34,135 nucleotides of DNA from Siculibacillus sp. (lineage in GTDB: Bacteria; Pseudomonadota; Alphaproteobacteria; Rhizobiales; Ancalomicrobiaceae): NCBI GenBank assembly GCA_030247555.1, contig JAOTSD010000041.1:1-34135 (forward strand), read 5' to 3'. Position numbers and translations under genes: made by a program. Below the pieces are notes generated by a model. The model saw nothing but the letters and a program-made list of their open reading frames with translations. It ran no database searches and was not told the DNA's origin. Positions 24,608-34,036 of the stretch are shown one piece after another (within the stretch, counting starts at the first letter, position 1; every line of letters starts with the position of its first letter).

Positions 24608-25834
24608 ATGACCGCACCGACCGCCCCGGCCCATTTCGACGTCGCCGTCGTCGGCGCCGGACCGGCCGGGTTGGCCGCGGCCTTCCTCCTCGCCCGCACC
24701 GGTTTCGCCACCGCCCTCGTCGCCCCGGCGACCCGCCCGGACGACGTCCGCACCACCGCCCTCCTCGGCGGTTCGGTGACCTTCTTCGAGACTCTCGGTT
24801 TGTGGAAGGAGATCGCAGCGGCCGGCGCCGATCTCGCGGTGATGCGCCTCGTCGACGACACCGGCCGCCTCCTGCGCGCCCCCGAGGCGACGTTCCGCGC
24901 CGCCGAGATCGGATTGCCGAGCTTCGGCGTCAACATCGTCAATTCGGCCCTGACCCGCATCCTCGACGACCACGTCGCCCGCGCCCGCGGCCTCACGCGC
25001 ATCGAGGCGGCGGTCGAGAGCGCCGACCTCGGCTCGGAGCGCGCGGCCCTGACGCTCTCCGACGGCCGCACTGTGACGGCGACGCTGGTCGTCGCCGCCG
25101 ACGGCAAGAAGTCGCGGCTGCGCGAAGCCGCCGGCATTTCGACCACCTCCTGGGCGCATCCGCAGTCGGCGCTGGTGCTGAACCTCGCCCACCCGGTGCC
25201 CCATCGAGCCGTCTCCACCGAGTTCCACGGCCCCCACGGCCCCTACGTGCTGGTGCCCCTGCCGGGAAACCGCTCCTCGGTGGTGCTGGTCGAGACCCCG
25301 GAGGAGGCGGAGCGGCTGAAGGATCTGGCCGACGAGCCCCTCGCCCTCGAGCTCGAGCGCCGCGCTCATTCGATCCTCGGACGCTTCACCGTCGAGCCGG
25401 GCCGGCAGGTCTGGCCGCTCTCCTCGATGATCGCCACCTCCCACGGCGCTCGACGGGTGGCGCTGGTCGGCGAGGCCGCCCACACCTTCCCGCCGATCGG
25501 GGCGCAGGGGCTGAACCTCTCGCTGCGCGACATCGCCTCGCTGGCGGAAGTCGTCGCCGACGACGCCCGCGCCAAGAAGGACATCGGCGCGCAGGAGGCG
25601 CTCGAGGCCTATGAGGCGTCGCGCCGACTCGACGTCGAGACCCGAACCCGCGGCGTCGACGTCGCCAACCGCGCCCTGCTCTCCGATCTCCTCCCCGTCC
25701 AGGCGGTGCGCTCCCTCGGTTTCGCGCTCGCCAATTCGATCGCCCCCTTGCGCCGCCTCGTCATGCGCGAGGGCCTGACCCCGACCTGGTCGACGCCACG
25801 CCTGATGCGCGGCCTCGACATCGCGGCGGTGTGA
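24608..25834 (+). CDS. UbiH-family FAD-dependent hydroxylase
   Basis: This 408-residue class A flavin monooxygenase has GAGPAG (residues 16-21) for the ADP part of FAD, the DG motif in LVVAADGKKSRLREAAG, and LVGEAAHTFPPIGAQGLNL around residues 286-304 for the ribityl phosphate. The second FAD motif reads Gly-Glu (288-289) rather than the commoner Gly-Asp. Members hydroxylate the ubiquinone ring precursor (UbiH, UbiF, UbiI, UbiL, UbiM); the position attacked cannot be told here. CAGGAG lies eight bases before the ATG. The P-type ATPase gene starts 34 bases after its stop and may be co-transcribed. Confidence 0.88.
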   Translation: MTAPTAPAHFDVAVVGAGPAGLAAAFLLARTGFATALVAPATRPDDVRTTALLGGSVTFFETLGLWKEIAAAGADLAVMRLVDDTGRLLRAPEATFRAAEIGLPSFGVNIVNSALTRILDDHVARARGLTRIEAAVESADLGSERAALTLSDGRTVTATLVVAADGKKSRLREAAGISTTSWAHPQSALVLNLAHPVPHRAVSTEFHGPHGPYVLVPLPGNRSSVVLVETPEEAERLKDLADEPLALELERRAHSILGRFTVEPGRQVWPLSSMIATSHGARRVALVGEAAHTFPPIGAQGLNLSLRDIASLAEVVADDARAKKDIGAQEALEAYEASRRLDVETRTRGVDVANRALLSDLLPVQAVRSLGFALANSIAPLRRLVMREGLTPTWSTPRLMRGLDIAAV

Positions 25835-25868
25835 GGTCACCCGCCGCCCCTCCGCGGAGGTGATCCGC

Positions 25869-28481
25869 ATGGTGCCCGCCGACACTCCCCTCGCGGCTCC
25901 CGGCTCGGGCGGTTTCACGCCGCCGCCCCCGTTCTCCGGCCTCGACGAGGCCGAAGCCGCCCGTCGCCTCGCGCACGGCGCCAACGAATTGCCGAGCCCC
26001 GGCGCACGCGATCTCCTCGCCATCCTGAAGAGCGTGCTCTCCGAGCCGATGTTCTTGATGTTGCTGGTCGCCGCCGGCCTCTACCTGACCCTCGGCGACC
26101 CGCACGAGGGTCTGGCGCTCGGCGTCTTCGCCTGCCTCACCGTCGGCCTCGTCATTCTCCAGGAGGTGCGGGGCGAGCGGGCGCTGACGGCGCTGCGCGA
26201 TCTCTCCGCTCCGACCGCCCGGGTCCGGCGCGAGGGGCGCGAACGGATCGTGCCGGCCCGCGAGGTCGTCCCCGGCGACATCCTCGTCGTCGAAGAGGGT
26301 GAGCGCATCGCCGCCGACGCGGTGCTGCGCGAAAACCACGCGCTGGTCGTCGACGAATCAGTGCTGACCGGCGAGGGCGTGCCGGTCCGCAAGATCGCGG
26401 AGGTCGACGCCCCCTTCGCCGACGTTCGCCCCGGCGGCGACGATCGCCCCGAACTCTACGCCGCCACGCTCGCCGTGTCCGGCCGCGGCTCGGCGCAGGT
26501 CGCCCGCACCGGCGCGTCGACGGTGGTCGGAGCCATCGGCGCCTCACTCGCCACGATCGATGAGACCGCCACCACGCTGCAGGGCGCCATCGCCGGCCTC
26601 GTCCGCGTCTTCGCCATCTTCGGAGCCGCCGCCTCGGTGGCGCTGGTGGTGCTCGTCCACCTGAGCGGCGGCTCGTGGGTCGAAGGCATCCTCGCCGGTC
26701 TGGCGCTCGCCATGGCGATGCTGCCGGAAGAATTCCCCATGGCGCTGGCGATCTTCGTCGCGCTCGGGGCCGAACGCCTCGCCCGCGTCAACGTGCTGAC
26801 CCGCCGTCCGGCGATCATCGAGACGCTGGGTGCGGCGACCGTGCTGGCCACCGACAAGACCGGCACGCTGACCGCCAACCGCATGGATCTCGCCGCGATC
26901 GCCGCCGACGGGCAGGAGATCCGGCTCGACGAGCCCGAGGTCGCGCCGCTCTCTCCGGCGCTCGCCCGCGTCCTCGCCGTCGCCGCCCGGGCGAGCCGCG
27001 CCGACGGTTTCGATCCGATCGACCGCGCCCTGATCGTCGCCGCCGACGCTCGCCTCGACGGACCGCCCCACCCGGCCGACCACGGCCTCGAGGCCGACTA
27101 CGCCGTCGCCCCCGGGCTCCTCGCCATGACCCGGCTGTGGCGCGACCCCGCCGGCCCCGGCCACGTCGCCACCAAGGGTGCGCCCGAAGCCGTCGCCCGC
27201 CTCTGCGGCCTCGACGAGGCGGAGACCGCCGCGCTCCTCGCCCGCGTCGAGGATCTGGCGCGGCGGGGTCTGCGCGTCCTCGCGGTGGCGGAGGGCCGCT
27301 GGGACGCCGCCCCGGCGCCGGCCCACCAGACGTCCTTCGCCCTCGACCTCGTCGGCCTCGTCGGCTTCGCCGATCCGCTGCGCCCGACCGTGCCGGCGGC
27401 GGTTCTCCAGGCGCATCGCGCCGGCATCCGCGTCGTCATGATCACCGGCGACCATCCGGTGACCGCCCGCGCCATCGCCTCGAAGGTCGGTATCGGCCGC
27501 GGCGTCGACCGTCCGGTCGGCATCGCCGAGGGCCCGCTCGCGGTGCTGACCGGCCCGGAGATCGCCGCGATGGACGACGCGGCGCTCGCCGAAGTCGCCC
27601 GCACCGTCGACGTCTATGCCCGCGTCATGCCATCGGAGAAGCTGCGGCTGGTACGCGCACTGCAGGCCGCCGGCGAGGTCGTCGCCATGACCGGCGACGG
27701 GGTCAACGACGCGCCGGCGCTGGAAGCCGCGCATTGCGGCATCGCCATCGGCCCTCGCGCCACCGACGTCGCCAAAGAGGCCGCCGACATCGTCCTCCTC
27801 GACGAGGACTTCGGCTCGATCGTCGCCGGCGTCCGGCTCGGCCGCCGGATCTTCGACAACCTGCGCAAGGTGATGATCTACATCGCCGCCATCCATGTGC
27901 CGATCGCCGGGCTGGCGCTGATACCGGTGATCTTCGGCGCCCCACCGGTGATGTTGCCGCTGCACGTGGTGTTGATCGAGATGGTGATCGATCCGATCTG
28001 TTCGCTCGCCTTCGAGAACGAAAGCGAGGAGCCGGGCATCATGGACCGCCCGCCGCGCGACCTCGGAGAACCATTCGTCGGCCTGCGCCAGCTCCTGCGC
28101 GGCCTGTCGCAGGGTGTCGGCATCCTCGCCGCCTGCCTCGGCGTGCACGCTTGGGCGCTGCACACCGGCTTCGACGAGGCCACCGCCCGGACGCTCGTCT
28201 TCGTGGCCTTGACCACGGGCAACCTCGCCCTCGTCCAGGTCGACGCCACCACCGGATTGGCACTGACCCGCCTTTTCCGCCCCGGCAGCCTCGCCTCCTG
28301 GGTGATCACCGCCGCCGCGGCGGCTGCGCTCGCCACGGTGATCGCGGTGCCGTACCTGCGCGATCTCTTCCGCTTCGCCCTGCCCGATCCGGCACCTCTG
28401 GCGATCGCGATCGCGGCGGGGTTGGCCGCGCCGCTGGCGTTCGATCTGATGAAGCCGGTGCAGCGGCGAAGGACGGTCTAG
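25869..28481 (+). CDS. P-type cation-transporting ATPase
   Basis: This 870-residue pump has all P-type domains. The phosphorylation motif is DKTGTLT with Asp329, the hinge is TGDGVNDAP (608-616), nucleotide binding shows ATKGAPEAV, and MITGDHPVTARAIA lies before the hinge. Membrane helix 4 has PEEFPM (286-291), so it belongs with calcium/magnesium-type (P2/P3-like) pumps rather than CPx heavy-metal pumps, and no N-terminal metal-binding domain is present. The C-terminal cation ATPase helices are intact. The actuator motif reads TGEG (167-170) where TGES is usual. GGAGGTGA lies eight bases before ATG 25869, which fixes the start; GTG 25860 overlaps it. The ion is not determined by sequence. 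Confidence 0.92.
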   Translation: MVPADTPLAAPGSGGFTPPPPFSGLDEAEAARRLAHGANELPSPGARDLLAILKSVLSEPMFLMLLVAAGLYLTLGDPHEGLALGVFACLTVGLVILQEVRGERALTALRDLSAPTARVRREGRERIVPAREVVPGDILVVEEGERIAADAVLRENHALVVDESVLTGEGVPVRKIAEVDAPFADVRPGGDDRPELYAATLAVSGRGSAQVARTGASTVVGAIGASLATIDETATTLQGAIAGLVRVFAIFGAAASVALVVLVHLSGGSWVEGILAGLALAMAMLPEEFPMALAIFVALGAERLARVNVLTRRPAIIETLGAATVLATDKTGTLTANRMDLAAIAADGQEIRLDEPEVAPLSPALARVLAVAARASRADGFDPIDRALIVAADARLDGPPHPADHGLEADYAVAPGLLAMTRLWRDPAGPGHVATKGAPEAVARLCGLDEAETAALLARVEDLARRGLRVLAVAEGRWDAAPAPAHQTSFALDLVGLVGFADPLRPTVPAAVLQAHRAGIRVVMITGDHPVTARAIASKVGIGRGVDRPVGIAEGPLAVLTGPEIAAMDDAALAEVARTVDVYARVMPSEKLRLVRALQAAGEVVAMTGDGVNDAPALEAAHCGIAIGPRATDVAKEAADIVLLDEDFGSIVAGVRLGRRIFDNLRKVMIYIAAIHVPIAGLALIPVIFGAPPVMLPLHVVLIEMVIDPICSLAFENESEEPGIMDRPPRDLGEPFVGLRQLLRGLSQGVGILAACLGVHAWALHTGFDEATARTLVFVALTTGNLALVQVDATTGLALTRLFRPGSLASWVITAAAAAALATVIAVPYLRDLFRFALPDPAPLAIAIAAGLAAPLAFDLMKPVQRRRTV

Positions 28482-28487
28482 CCCCCC

Positions 28488-29606
28488 TCAGATCCCCGGT
28501 GCCGGCACCACCCCCGGAGGGGCGCGGAACTGCGGCGCCACCGGCACCACGGCCGCCGGCAACACCCGCCCCGACGGCGTCGAGACCGAATGGGCGAAGA
28601 GCCCGCGCGCCACGAAATGCGGATCGGCGATCGCTTCCGCCATGGAAGCGACCGGCGTGACGCAGAATTCGGTCCCCGCGAGCCGTGCCGACCATTCCGC
28701 GTGGGTTCGCCCCGCCACTTTCGCCGCCACCGCCGCCCGCGTCTCGGCCGGTGTGGCGTGGTCGTCGCGCAGTCCCGGGGCGAGGTCGATGAAGTCGCAG
28801 AAAGCGAGCCAGAACTTGTCCTCGAGCGCTCCGACGGCGAGGAGTCGCTCGTCCCTGGTGCGATAGAGCGAATAGCGCGGCAGCGACCCGACGAAGATCG
28901 GCTCGCCCGGCTCGGGGAAGCGCCCCGTGGCCGCACCCTGCGCCTGGGCAAAGAAGCCGAAGGTGAACATGCCGTCGGTCATGGCGATGTCGAGCCGCGT
29001 TCCCCGTCCGCTCTTCTCCCGCCCGAGGAGCGCGAGGAGGATGTTGATCACCGCCGGCAGCGTGCCGCCGGCGATGTCGGCGGCGAGCAGGCCCGGCGGC
29101 GGCGGGTCGATCAACGGCGATCGGCCGATCGCCAGCGCGCCGGTGGTCGCCTGATAGTTGAGGTCGTGACCGGGCGCGGCGGCGCGCGGACCGGTGGCTC
29201 CGTAACCGGTGATGGCGCAGTAGACGAGCCGCGGATTGATCGCCGAGAGCGCCTCGTAGCCGAAACCGAGCCGCTCCATCACCCCGGGGCGGAACTGCTC
29301 CATCACCACGTCGGCGCCGGCGATGAGAGGCCGCAGAACCTCGACCGCATCCGGGCTCTTCAGATCGACGGTGACGATCTCCTTGCCGCGGTTGAGCAGC
29401 GCGTAATAGGCCGACATCGCCTCTCGCCCCTCCCCGACGATCGGCCCGTGGAAGCGCATGTCCTCCCCGCCCGGACGTTCGATCTTGATCACCCGCGCTC
29501 CGGCCTCCGCCAGCATCAGCGTGGCGAGCGGACCGGGCAGCAGCGTGGAGAAATCGAGCACGGTGACGCCGGCGAGCGGGCGATGGTCGGTGGGCGGCGG
29601 GTTCAT
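28488..29606 (-). CDS. CaiB/BaiF class III CoA-transferase
   Basis: This 372-residue cytoplasmic enzyme has the family N-terminus (AGVTVLDFSTLLPGPLATLMLAE, shown here in part) with RVIKIERPGGEDM. LNRGKEIVTVDLKSP, FRPGVMERLGFGYEAL and the catalytic aspartate, probably Asp148 in GHDLNYQA, follow. These enzymes move CoA between carboxylic acids or, in the alpha-methylacyl-CoA racemase branch, epimerize acyl-CoA. The GHDLNYQA.TGAL pattern resembles the racemase branch. GAGGAC lies before the ATG at 29606. Its stop is six bases from that of the convergent P-type ATPase. Confidence 0.88.
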   Translation of the reverse strand: MNPPPTDHRPLAGVTVLDFSTLLPGPLATLMLAEAGARVIKIERPGGEDMRFHGPIVGEGREAMSAYYALLNRGKEIVTVDLKSPDAVEVLRPLIAGADVVMEQFRPGVMERLGFGYEALSAINPRLVYCAITGYGATGPRAAAPGHDLNYQATTGALAIGRSPLIDPPPPGLLAADIAGGTLPAVINILLALLGREKSGRGTRLDIAMTDGMFTFGFFAQAQGAATGRFPEPGEPIFVGSLPRYSLYRTRDERLLAVGALEDKFWLAFCDFIDLAPGLRDDHATPAETRAAVAAKVAGRTHAEWSARLAGTEFCVTPVASMAEAIADPHFVARGLFAHSVSTPSGRVLPAAVVPVAPQFRAPPGVVPAPGI

Positions 29607-29720
29607 GGGCGTCCTCGGGCGTGTCGCGGGATCGGCGGCGGCCGGAGCCGTCGGTCGAGACTAGCCCGCCCCCCCGATTCGTGTGAACCGCCGGACCGTC
29701 GTCGCGCCTCGAACCTTCGT

Positions 29721-30674
29721 TCAGCGCAGGACCGGCAGCATGTCGTGGGTGATGATCCACAGGAAGCCGGTGACGGTGACGACCGACACCAGCGTGCCGA
29801 TCAGCACGATCGTCGAAGCCTGCGACACGTGCGAATGGTACTGCTGGGCGATGACGTAGACGTTGAGCGCCGGTGGCAGGCAGGCCATGAGCAGCGCCGT
29901 CATCATCCACACCCGGTCGAAGCCGCCGATCCACGAAAGGATGGCGAAGACCAGCACCGGATGGACGATCAGCTTGATGAACAGCACCACCGGGATCTCG
30001 AGCGTGATCTTCTCGACCGGCCGCAGGCCGACCGTCACCCCCATGGCGAAGAGCGCGCAAGGGGCCGCCGCCTGCATCAGCGAGGTCAGCATCTTGTCGA
30101 CGATCACCGGCGGGCGCACCTGCAGCGCCGCCGCCGCCACCCCGACGATGGTCGCCAGGATGAAGGGATGGAGGAAGATCCGCTTGAGGATGGCGATCGC
30201 CGTCGACCAAGGGCTCTGCTTCTCGCCGGAGAGCGCCATCAGGAGCGGCGCCAGCGTGAACAGCATGGCGTTGTCGAAACAGAAGACCAGCGCCGTCGGC
30301 ACCGTCGCCTCCGGCCCGAGGGTGGCCAGCGTCAGGCCCGGCCCCATGTAGCCGATGTTGGAATAGGCCCCAGCGACCGCGACGATGGTGGCGGCGCGCA
30401 GATCGCCGCGGTTGAAGACGATGCCGGCGAGGAGCGAGATGGCGAAGACGGCGTAGGTCGAGAAGGTGGTGCCGACGACGAAGGCCCAGTTGGTCAACTG
30501 CTCGATCGGCGTCTTCGACAGGAGCTGGAAGAACAGCGCCGGCAGCGACACGTAGACGATGAAGAAGTTGAGCCAGGCGAGCCCCTCCGCCGGCAGCCTG
30601 CGCCATTTGCCGCAGGCCCAGCCGATGAAGATCAACCCGAAGAAGGGAAGCGCGAGGGAGAGGACCTGTTGCAT
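29721..30674 (-). CDS. AEC-family transporter
   Basis: This 317-residue inner-membrane protein has about ten hydrophobic segments in two sets of five, as in the auxin efflux carrier (AEC) family. Typical features are the N-terminal ALPFFGLIFIGWACGK, the conserved AGAYSNIGYMGPGL in the fourth or fifth helix, and LMACLPPALNVYVIAQQY in the C-terminal half. Bacterial members move malonate, malate or other carboxylates; none is identified here. The ATG at 30674 starts directly at the first helix but has no clear ribosome-binding site. It is 114 bases upstream of the CoA-transferase gene on the same strand. Confidence 0.88.
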   Translation of the reverse strand: MQQVLSLALPFFGLIFIGWACGKWRRLPAEGLAWLNFFIVYVSLPALFFQLLSKTPIEQLTNWAFVVGTTFSTYAVFAISLLAGIVFNRGDLRAATIVAVAGAYSNIGYMGPGLTLATLGPEATVPTALVFCFDNAMLFTLAPLLMALSGEKQSPWSTAIAILKRIFLHPFILATIVGVAAAALQVRPPVIVDKMLTSLMQAAAPCALFAMGVTVGLRPVEKITLEIPVVLFIKLIVHPVLVFAILSWIGGFDRVWMMTALLMACLPPALNVYVIAQQYHSHVSQASTIVLIGTLVSVVTVTGFLWIITHDMLPVLR

Positions 30675-30891
30675 CGGTAGAGTTCGCGCCCCGCCCGGCC
30701 GAGGCGCCGGTCCCGCCGGACCGCCGCGGGCCGAATCCGCCCACGGTGCCCCCAATCGTTTGAAACCGGCCGGAACTAGGGCCGACTTCTCCGCCGTCGT
30801 CAACCTCGCCGCTGCGCAGGTGACCCATGCGAAAGCGGCGACGGAGGCGGAGGCGACGGATCCGGTCGCACTGCCTTCTGAAAACCCTTGG

Positions 30892-30921
30892 TTGCAATGT
30901 GGGCGCACCCCACTGTAAATT
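30892..30921 (+). promoter_or_regulatory. Candidate promoter of the COG3904-type gene
   Basis: TTGCAA (30892-30897) and TAAATT (30916-30921) are 18 bases apart, 34 bases before the start codon. The spacer contains the inverted repeat GTGGG (30899-30903)/CCCAC (30908-30912), a possible operator. Confidence 0.45.
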
Positions 30922-30954
30922 CGAGACGGACCCTGCTATGGCGTGGGGAGCCAG

Positions 30955-32817
30955 ATGAACTCCATCTCGATATTGGCCGGTACGATCCTCCTGACTGGCA
31001 TTCCGATTCTCCTGACCTTCCGCCTCATGCGCGGTCACGTCGGGGAAATGCCACGCCTGCTTCTGTCATCGCTCATCGGCTATGCGATCTTCGCCGGCAG
31101 TTCCGTGTCCGTCACCCATGTTATGGGCGTGACTCTCTCGCGAGATTGGACGCAGGGCGGCATCCTCTTCGCCGGCTCGTGGGCCGCACTTCTCATCGTC
31201 TGGGCGGCGGACGAAGGGCGCGATCTGCCCCCCGATCAGCGCACTCCACCCGATCACTGGCCGAGCGGCCTGCTCGGCCGACACTGGCGCGGCGAAGTAC
31301 CGCTGTGGGGTGCGCTGTGGATCATCTGCTTGTCGTTGACGCCGGCGGCCTTCTCTTTCGCCGCGGCGAATGCGGCCGCTCTCGATCTCGATCTGTCGAT
31401 CGATGAGGCCACCTATTACCGTTCCCTATGGGTGATCGCCGCCCTGCAGACGGGGCTCGTCCTATGGGCGTTGACGGGCCTGAGGCGGGCGGCGGCCCGG
31501 CGGACACGTCAGTTTGAAGGCCACGGGTTGCGCGCGCTTCCGGCCCGTTTCGTCGGCCTGTTCGCTTCGCTCGGTCTGGTCGCAGCGGTTCCGTTCGCCC
31601 TGGCCACCGGTCTAGTACTGACCTACCGGAACTACCGGCTTTGGGCGAACCCGCCGATCATCCATCCCGATGCGATCCGCGCAGTACGGGAAGGAATTGA
31701 GATCGTCGTCGAGGGCGATTTCATCCCCGGTCTTGCACGCCGCTTCGCTACGTTTCTGAAGGGCGCGTCGAATGCGCGGGTTGTGCATCTGAAGAGCGAC
31801 GGCGGCTCCGCACTGGAGGCCCTCCGCTTCGCTCGATTGATCCGCGAGATGGGTCTCGACACCTATGTCCGTGACCGGTGCAATTCCGCCTGCACTTTGG
31901 CATTCGCCGCAGGGCGCAACCGATACATTTCAGAAGGCGCGAGCTTCGGGTTCCATACCCCCGCGTTCGAGCCTCTTCGGGCGTTTGCCATCCCGGAGGG
32001 ACCACTGAGCGCCGGCATGATGCGATGGTACTATCGACTGGTGGACGTCGACGATCGCCTTGTCGCCAAAGCGATCGAAACACCCTTCGAGAGCGTCTAC
32101 ATCCCCTCGCGCGAAGAGTTGCTGCGCACCCGGTTCGTCACCGACGTGGTCGGCCCAGATCGTTTCGCCGCATCCGGTTGGTCGATCGTCGATCGAGCTT
32201 CAGCCGTGAAGTTCCTCGAGAATGGTATTCCTCCGCTGAAGATCGTCGCAGACCGGCACCCGGAAACGTTCGATGCGATCCTCGAACGGATGCGAAGCGA
32301 CTATCTGATCGGCAAGTCCCCACGCGAGATCTTCGCGGAAGTGGGCACACGTTTGAACGACTTCTTCGAGCCGTTGATGGACGTCGCCGACGATCGGTCG
32401 TTGCGGGCGTACATCGCCTTGCTCTCCGAGACCGGATTGGAAGCGATCGGAAAACGTGGAATGAAGACATGCACGGCGATTTTCGACCGCTTCCCGGACT
32501 TGTACGCCTTACCGTTGACCTCTCCGGCATCGAAGAGCCGCCGAGACCTCGTGGCGGCCGCCCTCTTGCTCGGTCCGAAGAAAGGGCACCCTTCGGACGC
32601 CGACCGGAAGGAGCGCGCCTTCAACCGCTTCATCGCCCACGCCGGAGGTCGCGTCGATGGTCGGATCCTGCGGCGCCCGCCCACTCCGTCGACCTTCGGC
32701 TACCGGCCGACCGCCACCTGTTGGAGTTGGCTCGCCGCCGTCGACATCGCTCTCGAACTCGACGACGCGACACTTGGTGATCTGGTACGCTACTGGCGTG
32801 GCCGGACCCGTCGTTGA
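30955..32817 (+). CDS. Membrane protein with ClpP/SppA-like domain (COG3904 type)
   Basis: This 620-residue protein has about five hydrophobic segments in its first 225 residues (near 5-24, 36-58, 68-84, 117-142 and 198-224). A ClpP/crotonase-fold domain (about 247-350) follows and a helical region of ~270 residues ends the chain. In the middle domain, [20 protein letters not shown] supplies the Gly-Gly oxyanion segment (283-284), CNSACTLAF the likely nucleophile Ser311, and FGFHTP His334. This matches the Cys-x-Ser-Ala-Cys pattern of COG3904 proteins, predicted periplasmic serine proteases of unknown role. GGGGAG lies just before ATG 30955. Base use is less GC-biased than in its neighbours (codons such as CTA, ATA and TTA occur). 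No partner gene is adjacent. Confidence 0.8.
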   Translation: MNSISILAGTILLTGIPILLTFRLMRGHVGEMPRLLLSSLIGYAIFAGSSVSVTHVMGVTLSRDWTQGGILFAGSWAALLIVWAADEGRDLPPDQRTPPDHWPSGLLGRHWRGEVPLWGALWIICLSLTPAAFSFAAANAAALDLDLSIDEATYYRSLWVIAALQTGLVLWALTGLRRAAARRTRQFEGHGLRALPARFVGLFASLGLVAAVPFALATGLVLTYRNYRLWANPPIIHPDAIRAVREGIEIVVEGDFIPGLARRFATFLKGASNARVVHLKSDGGSALEALRFARLIREMGLDTYVRDRCNSACTLAFAAGRNRYISEGASFGFHTPAFEPLRAFAIPEGPLSAGMMRWYYRLVDVDDRLVAKAIETPFESVYIPSREELLRTRFVTDVVGPDRFAASGWSIVDRASAVKFLENGIPPLKIVADRHPETFDAILERMRSDYLIGKSPREIFAEVGTRLNDFFEPLMDVADDRSLRAYIALLSETGLEAIGKRGMKTCTAIFDRFPDLYALPLTSPASKSRRDLVAAALLLGPKKGHPSDADRKERAFNRFIAHAGGRVDGRILRRPPTPSTFGYRPTATCWSWLAAVDIALELDDATLGDLVRYWRGRTRR

Positions 32818-32948
32818 CCAGTTCTCCCCCTCCCCGCCTCCGACTTTCCTCGACTTGCGCCCCTGCTCCGGACCGGATTAGATCGCCGCGAATTCTTTCG
32901 CAGTGCAGCGAGCGACCGATGTCGCGCGCCCCTCGCCCGGAGGCTCCC

Positions 32949-34001
32949 ATGACCACCAAGACCCCCAAGGCCTTCTTCAAGCCGCTCGCCATCGGTGCGC
33001 CGGAGCCCTTCCGCGAGTTGCCGGTGACGCTCGAGCGCATGATCCATTTCGTGCCGCCCCACATCGAGAAGGTCCGCGCCAAGGTGCCGGAGCTGGCGAC
33101 CAAAGTCGACGTGGTGTTGGGCAACCTCGAGGACGCCATCCCCGCCGACCAGAAGCTCGCCGCCCGCAAGGGCTTCATCGAGATGGGCAAGGCGACCGAC
33201 TTCGCCGCGCTCGGCACCGGGCTGTGGACCCGCATCAACTGCCTGAACTCGCCCTGGGTGCTCGACGACGTCACCGAGATCGTCGCCGAACTCGGTGACA
33301 AGCTCGACGTCATCATGCTGCCGAAGGTGGAAGGCCCCTGGGACATCCACTATCTCGACCAGCTCCTCGCCCAGCTCGAGGCGAAGCACGGGGTGAAGAA
33401 GCCGATCCTCATCCACGCCATCCTCGAGACCGCCGAGGGCGTCAAGAACGTCGAGGCGATCGCCACCGCCTCCCCGCGCATGCACGGCATGAGCCTGGGT
33501 CCGGCCGACCTCGCCGCCTCGCGCGGCATGAAGACCACCCGCGTCGGCGGCGGCCATCCCGAGTATCAGGTGCTCCAGGACGCCGCGGGCGACGCCCCGC
33601 GCACCCGCTTCCAGCAGGATCTCTGGCACTACACCGTCGCCAAGATGGTCGACGCCTGCCAGTCGGCCGGCATCAAGGCCTTCTACGGCCCCTTCGGCGA
33701 CTTCGCCGACCTCGCGGCCTGCGAGGCGCAGTTCCGCAACGCCTTCCTGATGGGCTGCCTCGGCGCCTGGTCGCTGCATCCGACCCAGATCGACATCGCC
33801 AAGCGGGTGTTCTCGCCCGATCCCAAGGAGGTCGCCTTCGCCGGGAAGATCCTCGACGCCATGCCGGACGGCACCGGCGCGGTGATGATCGACGGCAAGA
33901 TGCAGGACGACGCCACCTGGAAGCAGGCCAAGGTGATCTTCGACCTCGCCAAGCTGGTGGCCTCGAAGGACCCCGAGCTCGCCGCCGTCTACGGCCTGTG
34001 A
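32949..34001 (+). CDS. mclA: Malyl-CoA lyase, HpcH/HpaI-citrate lyase family
   Basis: This 350-residue TIM-barrel enzyme has the magnesium site (Glu61 and Asp62 in GNLEDAIP, Glu160 in LETAEG), Arg95 in TRINCLNS for the CoA ester, and Lys126 in LPKVEGP. DGPFGDF appears here as YGPFGDF, followed by [16 protein letters not shown] and the C-terminal GAVMIDGKM. These match malyl-CoA/beta-methylmalyl-CoA lyase, which splits malyl-CoA into acetyl-CoA and glyoxylate in the serine cycle and acts in the ethylmalonyl-CoA pathway. Homologues are about 320 residues; the extra length is mostly N-terminal. GGAGG lies six bases before the ATG. An insertion sequence begins 36 bases downstream. Confidence 0.87.
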   Translation: MTTKTPKAFFKPLAIGAPEPFRELPVTLERMIHFVPPHIEKVRAKVPELATKVDVVLGNLEDAIPADQKLAARKGFIEMGKATDFAALGTGLWTRINCLNSPWVLDDVTEIVAELGDKLDVIMLPKVEGPWDIHYLDQLLAQLEAKHGVKKPILIHAILETAEGVKNVEAIATASPRMHGMSLGPADLAASRGMKTTRVGGGHPEYQVLQDAAGDAPRTRFQQDLWHYTVAKMVDACQSAGIKAFYGPFGDFADLAACEAQFRNAFLMGCLGAWSLHPTQIDIAKRVFSPDPKEVAFAGKILDAMPDGTGAVMIDGKMQDDATWKQAKVIFDLAKLVASKDPELAAVYGL

Positions 34002-34036
34002 TCGGTCGCGGCCGGACAGAGGTGGCTTCGGGAATC

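Noticed and set aside
26544-28163. A 539-codon minus-strand frame opposite the P-type ATPase
   Set aside because: It mirrors the ATPase coding strand and has shadow-like composition; no motif or ribosome-binding site was seen.
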